This document shows, piece by piece, positions 58,855-64,000 of a stretch of 64,000 nucleotides of DNA; position 1 is the first letter of the stretch, and each line of letters starts with the position of its first letter. Made by a program: the position numbers and the translations under genes. Source of the stretch: Streptomyces phaeolivaceus (GTDB taxonomy: Bacteria > Actinomycetota > Actinomycetes > Streptomycetales > Streptomycetaceae); assembly GCF_009184865.1 (NCBI RefSeq), contig NZ_CP045096.1:2046001-2110000 (forward strand), written 5' to 3'. The notes below the pieces were generated by a model that made no database searches, was not told where the DNA came from, and worked only from the letters and a program-made list of their open reading frames with translations.

Positions 58855-58954
58855 GGTTCCTCCGGTCCGTCGGGGTGGGCGGTCTGTCGGGACCGCCGCT
58901 CGACCCCGGTTTATCACGGTGAAACCGCCGGGCAGCAGGCCGTACCCTCCCCGC

Positions 58955-60001
58955 ATGACCCCGCCTTCGTACCCTCCCAAGCCCTCCCCCGGCGACCGTG
59001 TGGCCGTCGTCTCGCCCGGCGCCGGTCTGCCAGGTCTGTTCCCACACCCGTTCGAACTGGGCCTGGAGCGGCTGCGTGAGGAGTACGGTCTCGAACCGGT
59101 CGAGTACCCGACGACACGGAAGATGGGCACGACGGCGCGGGAACGGGCCGACGACCTGCACGCGGCCTTCGCCGACCCGGACATCAGGGCGGTGTTCGCC
59201 TCGATCGGCGGCGACGACCAGATCACCGTGCTGCCGTATCTGGACCGCGAGTTGCTTCGGGCCCACCCCAAGCCGTTCTTCGGCATGAGCGACAACACCA
59301 ACATGCTGGCATATCTGTACAACACCGGTGTCGTCGGCTACCACGGCGGCACCGTGATGACCTCGCTGGGCAGGTCCGGTGCCATGGCCCCGCCGACCGC
59401 GGACTCCCTGCGCGCGGCCCTGTTCACGCCGGGGCCCTACGAACTGCGGCCCGCCGCACGCTTCAACGACATCGACCGCGACTGGGCGGACGCCGCGACC
59501 TTCGACGCGGAGCCGGAGACCGTGCCGAGTACCGGATGGACCTGGGTGAACCCCGACCGCGTGGTGGAGGGCCGGAGTTGGGGCGGCTGTCTGGAGATCC
59601 TCGGCTGGCTGCTGATGGCCGACCGCGAGGTGCCGCGGGATCTGTCCGTGTTCGACGGCGGTGTGCTCTTCCTGGAGACCTCGGAGGACCTGCCGAGCGG
59701 CGAGGAGGTCTTCCGCACCCTGCGGAACATGGGCGAGCGCGGTCTGCTCCGGCGCTTCTCCGCGCTCCTGATGGGCCGCCCCAAGGCCTGGTCGTTCGAC
59801 CGGCCCAACACCCCCGAGGAAGCGGCCCGTTACACGGCCGGGCAGCGGGAGGCCGTCCTGCTCGCCATGCGGACGTACGCCCCCGACACCACGATCGTCT
59901 TCGACGTGGATCTCGGACACACGGATCCGCAACTCGTCGTCCCCTACGGGGGCGTGATCCGGGTGGACGGGCCCGCCCGGCGCATCACCGTGACCTACTG
60001 A
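58955..60001 (+). CDS. S66-family peptidase (LD-carboxypeptidase/MccF-like)
   Basis: A 348-residue serine peptidase of family S66, whose members cut L,D-peptide bonds of murein tetrapeptides or inactivate microcin C-like nucleotide peptides. The nucleophile Ser112 is in [11 protein letters not shown]; the Glu is in GGCLEIL and the His in DLGHTDPQ, completing the triad. It resembles the MccF branch more than LdcA by length and motif. TACCCT (58943-58948) ends 6 nt before the ATG, so it may be leaderless. Confidence 0.9.
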   Translation: MTPPSYPPKPSPGDRVAVVSPGAGLPGLFPHPFELGLERLREEYGLEPVEYPTTRKMGTTARERADDLHAAFADPDIRAVFASIGGDDQITVLPYLDRELLRAHPKPFFGMSDNTNMLAYLYNTGVVGYHGGTVMTSLGRSGAMAPPTADSLRAALFTPGPYELRPAARFNDIDRDWADAATFDAEPETVPSTGWTWVNPDRVVEGRSWGGCLEILGWLLMADREVPRDLSVFDGGVLFLETSEDLPSGEEVFRTLRNMGERGLLRRFSALLMGRPKAWSFDRPNTPEEAARYTAGQREAVLLAMRTYAPDTTIVFDVDLGHTDPQLVVPYGGVIRVDGPARRITVTY

Positions 60002-60092
60002 GGCTCGTTGACGCCTCCCGGACCACATTGACCTCGAACGCGCCTCCGCACGCCCCCCGTAACCGCCCGTCACCGTGGGTAGTTGACGCGAC

Positions 60093-61375
60093 ATGCAACC
60101 TGCACGCTCCGTGAAACCGCCCTCCATGCTGCGACTCGCATCGGCCTCGCTCGCCGGAACGGCCATCGAGTTCTACGACTTCTTCGTCTACGGGACGGCG
60201 GCGGCCCTCGTCCTGGGGCCGCTGTTCTTCCCGACGTTCTCGCCCCTGGCCGGGACCCTCGCGGCCTTCGCGACGTTCGGGGTCGGGTTCGTGGCACGGC
60301 CGCTCGGCTCGGTGCTGTTCGGGCACATCGGGGACCGGCACGGGCGGCGGCCGGTGCTCGTCGCCTCACTGCTGTTGACCGGGGGCGCGACCGTGGCCGT
60401 CGGCTGCGTCCCCACGTTCGACTCGATCGGTGTGGCCGCCCCCTTCCTCCTCCTCGTCCTGCGTTTTCTGCAGGGGCTCGGGCGCTGACGGCGGAGCACG
60501 CGCCGGCGGATCGGCGCGGGCTGTGGTCGAGCTTCCCGCAGGTCGGGCCCGCGGTGGGGTTCCTGCTGGCCAACGGGGTGATGCTGGCGCTGTCGGCGAG
60601 CCTGACGGAGGCCCAGTTCGCCGCCTGGGGGTGGCGGGTGCCGTTCTGGGCGGCGGGTGTCCTGGCCCTGGCGGGGCTGTGGCTGCGGTCGTCGCTCACG
60701 GAGAGCCCGCAGTTCCTGCGGATCGACGAGCCCGCGCGCGTGCCGCTCGCCGAGGTCGTGCGCGACCACTGGCGGCTCGTCCTGCTGACGGCCGGCGCGC
60801 TCTCGGTCGGGTACGCGGTGTTCTACTCGGTGACGACCTGGTCCCTCGCGTACGGCACCGAGCGGCTCGGGATCAGCCGCACCGTCATGCTGACCTGCAT
60901 CATGGGCGCCGTGGTGGTGAAGGGCGCCCTGACACCGGTGGCCGCGGTGCTCGGCGACCGGTACGGGCGGCGCCCGCTGTGCCTGATCGGCTGCACGGTC
61001 ACCGTGCTGTGGATGTTCCCGATGGTCGCGTTGCTGGCGACCGGCGAACCCCTGTTGATCTTCTTCGGCTTCCTGGTGGCGATGCTGGCGTTCGTCACGA
61101 TGTTCGCCGTCATCGCCGCGTACCTGCCGGAGCTGTACGAGCCCCGGGTGCGCTGCACGGGGGCCGCGGTCGGCTACAACCTGGGCGGGGTGCTCGGGGG
61201 CGCGCTGACGCCGATCGTCGCCACCGCCGTGGCGCAGGGCGGGCGGGTGCCCTGGGGTGTGGGCGCGTATCTGACCGGGATCGCCGTGCTGAGCCTGGGC
61301 TGCTTCGCGCTGCTGCCGGAGACCCGGCCGGTGCCGCTCGCGGCGACGGCGGAGCCGGAGGCCGCCGCGGGGTGA
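60093..61375 (+). pseudogene. MFS transporter (metabolite:H+ symporter type), internal deletion
   Basis: The N-terminal part reads normally to RFLQGLG at about 60482 (FYDFFVYGTAAALVLG; GDRHGRRPVL), then hits TGA at 60486. The rest (LTAEHAPADRRGLWSSFPQVG to LPETRPVPL) continues in another frame to 61375. About 7-9 codons that normally encode a VGGEWGG-like motif are missing at the junction, with a frameshift. This is a small deletion, so the gene is inactive unless the window is misread. Confidence 0.85.
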
Positions 61376-61418
61376 GCACCGGTGTCCCGTGCCCACGGCC
61401 CGCGCGACGGCGACCGTG

Positions 61419-62519
61419 CTACGGATTCACCGCCAGTTCCAGGTACGCCGCGAACAGCACCAGATGGACCCCACCCTGCAAGGGTGTCGCCCGTCCCGGG
61501 ACCACGGTCAGCGAGGCCACCACGACGGTCAGGGCGAGCAGCACCATATGGGTGGCGCCGAGGCCGAGGACGAGGGGGCCGGAGAGCCAGACGGAGGCCA
61601 GGGCGACGGCCGGGATGGTCAGACCGATGCTGGCCATGGCGGAGCCGAGGGCGAGGTTGAGGCTGGTCTGGACCCGGTCGCGGCGGGCGGCGCGCAGGGC
61701 GGCGATGGTCTCGGGGAGCAGTACGAGCAGTGCGATGACCACGCCGACGACGGCGTGCGGCAGTCCGGCCGCGTCGACTCCGGACTCGATGGTGGGTGAG
61801 ACGCCCTTGGCGAGGCCGACGACGCCGACGAGCGCCAGGCCGAGCAGTCCGAGGCTGATCCGGGCGGTGCGGGCAGTCGGCGCCTCCGCGTGGTCGTCCT
61901 CTGTGATCACCTCGCCCAGCCGGGTGATCGGCAGGAAGTAGTCCCGGTGCCGCACGGTCTGGGTCGCCACGAACAGGCCGTACAGAGCCAGTGAGGACAG
62001 TGCCGCGAAGGTGAGCTGGGCCGTGGAGAACTCGGGGCCGGGCTTGCTGGTGGTGAAGGTGGGCAGCACCAGGCTGAGCGTGGCCAGCGTCGCGACCGTG
62101 GCGAGGGCGGCGCCGGTGCCCTCGGGGTTGAAGACCGCCAGTCCGTGGCGCAGTGAGGCGACCAGCAGACAGATGCCGACGATGCCGTTGCAGGTGATCA
62201 TCACGGCGGCGAAGACGGTGTCGCGGGCGAGGGTCGCGCTCTTGTCGCCGCCGTCGAGCATCAGGGTGACGATCAAGGCCACTTCGATGATCGTGACGGC
62301 GACGGCGAGGACGAGCGAGCCGAACGGTTCGCCGACCCGGTGCGCGACGACCTCGGCATGGTGGACGGCGGCCAGTACGGCTCCCGCGAGCACCAGCGTC
62401 ACCAGGGCGACGGCCGCAGGGGGCAGATCACGTCCCCAGGTGAGAGCGAGCAGGACGACCGCGGCCACCGGGACGACATCAGTCCATCGCGTCGTGAGCG
62501 ACCGGAGCCGAGCGAGCAT
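61419..62519 (-). CDS. Ca2+/H+ antiporter-like cation exchanger (ChaA family)
   Basis: A 366-residue CaCA-superfamily exchanger with about 11 hydrophobic helices and the two inverted alpha repeats: AVAVTIIEVALIVTLML with acidic Glu in the first half and LLVLLPETIAALRAARRDRVQTSLNLALGSAMASIGLTIP in the second. ATG start at 62519. Probably exports Ca2+ or other cations in exchange for protons or Na+. The next gene upstream encodes a TerC-family protein, another cation exporter. Confidence 0.9.
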   Translation of the reverse strand: MLARLRSLTTRWTDVVPVAAVVLLALTWGRDLPPAAVALVTLVLAGAVLAAVHHAEVVAHRVGEPFGSLVLAVAVTIIEVALIVTLMLDGGDKSATLARDTVFAAVMITCNGIVGICLLVASLRHGLAVFNPEGTGAALATVATLATLSLVLPTFTTSKPGPEFSTAQLTFAALSSLALYGLFVATQTVRHRDYFLPITRLGEVITEDDHAEAPTARTARISLGLLGLALVGVVGLAKGVSPTIESGVDAAGLPHAVVGVVIALLVLLPETIAALRAARRDRVQTSLNLALGSAMASIGLTIPAVALASVWLSGPLVLGLGATHMVLLALTVVVASLTVVPGRATPLQGGVHLVLFAAYLELAVNP

Positions 62520-62543
62520 GCGGTGATCCTTTCAGACGTGAAA

Positions 62544-62597
62544 GGGCCCCGCACTCCGGTGGACGCCAGGGATCTGCGTCTCCGTGGTGCGGGGCCC
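62544..62597. terminator. Terminator of terC
   Basis: GGGCCCCGCAC (62544-62554) and GTGCGGGGCCC (62587-62597) form a perfect 11-bp stem with an internally paired loop, 40 nt past the terC stop and followed by TTT on the minus strand. Confidence 0.8.
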
Positions 62598-62636
62598 CAT
62601 CCGTGATTGCTGTGCGGTGTCGGCCCTCGGGCCTGG

Positions 62637-63638
62637 TCAGGCCTCGACGCTGTCCTTCTCCGCGCCGTCGGCCTTCTTCTGCTCGGCCTCGGCCCGCGCC
62701 TGCTTCTTGGTGGCGAGCAGGCTGGTGATCGTGGTGATGATCAGGACCCCGCAGATCACTCCGAGGGACACCGGGATGGAGATCTCGGGGACGTGTACCC
62801 CGGACTCGTGCAGTGCGTGCAGCACCAGCTTCACCCCGATGAAGCCGAGGATGACCGACAGGCCGTAGGACAGGTGGACCAGCTTCTTCAGCAGACCGCC
62901 GATGAGGAAGTACAGCTGCCGCAGGCCCATCAGCGCGAACGCGTTGGCCGTGAACACGATGTACGGGTCCTGGGTCAGGCCGAAGATCGCCGGGATGGAG
63001 TCCAGTGCGAAGAGGACGTCGGTGGTGCCGATGGCGAGCATCACGACCAGCATCGGCGTCATGACGCGCTTGCCGTTCTGCTCGATCCACAGCTTGGTGC
63101 CGTGGTAGCGGTCGGCTACTCCGAAGCGCTTCTCGGCGGCCTTGAGGAGCTTGTTCTCCTCCCACTCCTCGTCCGACCCCTCGGCCCTGGCCTCCTGGAT
63201 CAGCTTCCAGGCGGTGTAGATCAGGAACGCGCCGAAGATGTAGAAGACCCAGGCGAAGCTGGCGAGGATCGCCGCGCCCGCGGCGATGAATATCGCGCGG
63301 AGCACCAGGGCGATCAGCACACCGACCAGCAGCACCCGCTGCTGGTACTGCGAGGGCACCGCGAACTTCGCCATGATCAGGACGAACACGAAGAGGTTGT
63401 CGACGCTCAGCGACTTCTCGGTGATGAAGCCCGCGAAGAACTCTCCGGCCGGCTGGCCACCGGCGAAGACGAGCAGCCCGAGTCCGAAGAGGGCGGCCAG
63501 GGCGATCCAGACGACCGTCCAGATTCCGGCTTCCTTGATGGACACGTCATGGGGCTTGCGGCCGATGAAGAAGTCGACCGCGATGAGGGCGGCAAGGCCC
63601 AGAACAGTCGTGACCCACAGGGTCGTGGAAACATCCAC
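62637..63638 (-). CDS. TerC/Alx-family membrane protein (probable Mn2+ exporter)
   Basis: A 333-residue TerC-family protein with about 8-9 transmembrane helices. The conserved acidic intramembrane motifs are SLSVDNLFVFVLIM and GTTDVLFALDSIPAIFGLTQDPYIVFTANAFALMGLR. The C-terminal ~25 residues are a charged Lys/Glu tail. The GTG at 63638 follows GGAGGC. Members such as Alx and MeeF/YkoY export manganese; the long structured leader supports metal control here. Confidence 0.93.
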   Translation of the reverse strand: MDVSTTLWVTTVLGLAALIAVDFFIGRKPHDVSIKEAGIWTVVWIALAALFGLGLLVFAGGQPAGEFFAGFITEKSLSVDNLFVFVLIMAKFAVPSQYQQRVLLVGVLIALVLRAIFIAAGAAILASFAWVFYIFGAFLIYTAWKLIQEARAEGSDEEWEENKLLKAAEKRFGVADRYHGTKLWIEQNGKRVMTPMLVVMLAIGTTDVLFALDSIPAIFGLTQDPYIVFTANAFALMGLRQLYFLIGGLLKKLVHLSYGLSVILGFIGVKLVLHALHESGVHVPEISIPVSLGVICGVLIITTITSLLATKKQARAEAEQKKADGAEKDSVEA

Positions 63639-63654
63639 TGCGCCTCCGGCAGTA

Positions 63655-63812
63655 CGTAACGGCAAATAGCAGCGTCGTTGCGCTACCGGAGGTCTCTTCC
63701 ACCCGGTCCTCCAGGGCGTTCCACAACGCCTGGTGCCGCCGGGCCGACGCCCCGGGATCAGGATTGATCCGTATTGACGGGTACGCCGCAGCAAGTAGGG
63801 AGTACTCCCCTC
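63655..63812 (-). ncRNA. Probable yybP-ykoY (Mn2+) riboswitch leader of terC
   Basis: The terC transcript should begin with about 180 nt of structured leader. Near its 5' end is GGGGAGTACTCCC (63798-63810), which carries the GGGGAGUA sequence characteristic of yybP-ykoY aptamers. GC-rich pairing regions follow, with GGAAGAGACCTCC (about 63690-63702) near the ribosome-binding site. Gene family and position match known members; the fold was not computed. Confidence 0.6.
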
Positions 63813-63821
63813 CGCACGAAA

Positions 63822-63850
63822 AGAGTACCCAATCACCAAGAATAGGTAAA
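63822..63850 (-). promoter_or_regulatory. Promoter of terC
   Basis: On the minus strand TTTACC (63845-63850), a 17-nt spacer and TACTCT (63822-63827) would start transcription about 5-10 nt before the GGGGAGTA element, just where an aptamer leader should begin. Confidence 0.55.
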
Positions 63851-63920
63851 GGGTCAGGCAAAGAAAGCATCAAAACCGCAGGTCAGGAAGTTTTGCAAGG
63901 GCTTGGTACGGGGTGGGTGG

Positions 63921-64000
63921 TCACCGGTTCCAGGAGCGGCGGGCCTCCGCGACCCGGGCGAGCACGTCCTGCATGACCCGGCTGCCGGGCGGGACACTCG
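63921..64000 (-). CDS. 3' end of an unidentified gene
   Basis: The last 25 complete codons of a leftward gene run off the window edge: SVPPGSRVMQDVLARVAEARRSWNR, then TGA at 63923. GC-rich coding bias and the helical, basic end look real, but too little is visible to name it. Confidence 0.55.
   Translation of the reverse strand, partial: SVPPGSRVMQDVLARVAEARRSWNR

Overview
The window is a chromosomal segment of a Streptomyces, or a very close actinomycete. The evidence is very high G+C with third-position GC bias, frequent GTG starts, ATGA/GTGA overlaps and the gene set: an actinobacterial suf operon with sufR, opcA next to zwf, whiA-yvcK-rapZ-uvrC, and an RbpA-family protein. From memory, the gene order resembles the conserved core around SCO1920-SCO1960 of S. 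coelicolor. No tRNA, rRNA or CRISPR array was seen.

Layout. (1) 0-6.8 kb: leftward Fe-S assembly operon sufR-B-D-Rieske-C-S-U-T, with a SufR-type operator at the sufR start and a perfect 25-bp terminator stem at its end. (2) 6.8-14 kb: AAC(3)-like acetyltransferase, a two-gene ABC exporter, heme A synthase (ctaA), a nucleotidyltransferase, an amidohydrolase, a small unknown protein and heme O synthase (ctaB). (3) 14.3-21.1 kb: rightward pentose-phosphate cluster tkt-tal-zwf-opcA-pgl. (4) 21.1-24.1 kb: a graveyard holding a 128-nt hairpin element, a transporter tail, an acyl-CoA-ligase-like core with both ends missing, a PcaB-like lyase with a lost end, and the tail of an SDR reductase. (5) 24.1-30.2 kb: pgi, an RbpA-family gene, secG and the glycolytic genes gap, pgk and tpiA. 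(6) 30.4-38.7 kb: a large secreted M14 carboxypeptidase and whiA-yvcK-rapZ-uvrC.

(7) 38.8-50.7 kb, between uvrC and uvrA, looks accessory. It holds an IS701-type insertion sequence and a signalling locus: two tandem paralogous solute-binding lipoproteins, a histidine kinase, a NarL-type response regulator and a divergent receiver-only protein, with no permease. A 16-bp palindromic motif is repeated exactly in the two regulatory regions of this locus, and one copy lies within a perfect 13-bp inverted repeat. This is my best candidate for an undescribed system: a sugar-sensing binding-protein/two-component module. An HTH protein, a PfkB kinase and a frameshifted MmyB-type regulator follow. (8) 50.8-64 kb: uvrA with a basic tail, a DinB-like protein, an MBL hydrolase, a polar amino-acid ABC importer preceded by three 16-bp repeats, aroQ, an S66 peptidase, a decayed MFS gene, a Ca2+/H+ antiporter, and terC with a probable yybP-ykoY (Mn2+) leader.

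The core genes form a coherent central-metabolism block: Fe-S supply, heme A/O for cytochrome oxidase, NADPH from the oxidative pentose phosphate pathway, glycolysis, then developmental and cell-wall control and nucleotide-excision repair. Evidence of turnover (one IS and at least six broken genes or gene fragments) is concentrated at 21-24 kb, 38.8-50.5 kb and 60-61 kb. Many start codons sit 6-7 nt after a -10-like hexamer, suggesting frequent leaderless transcripts.
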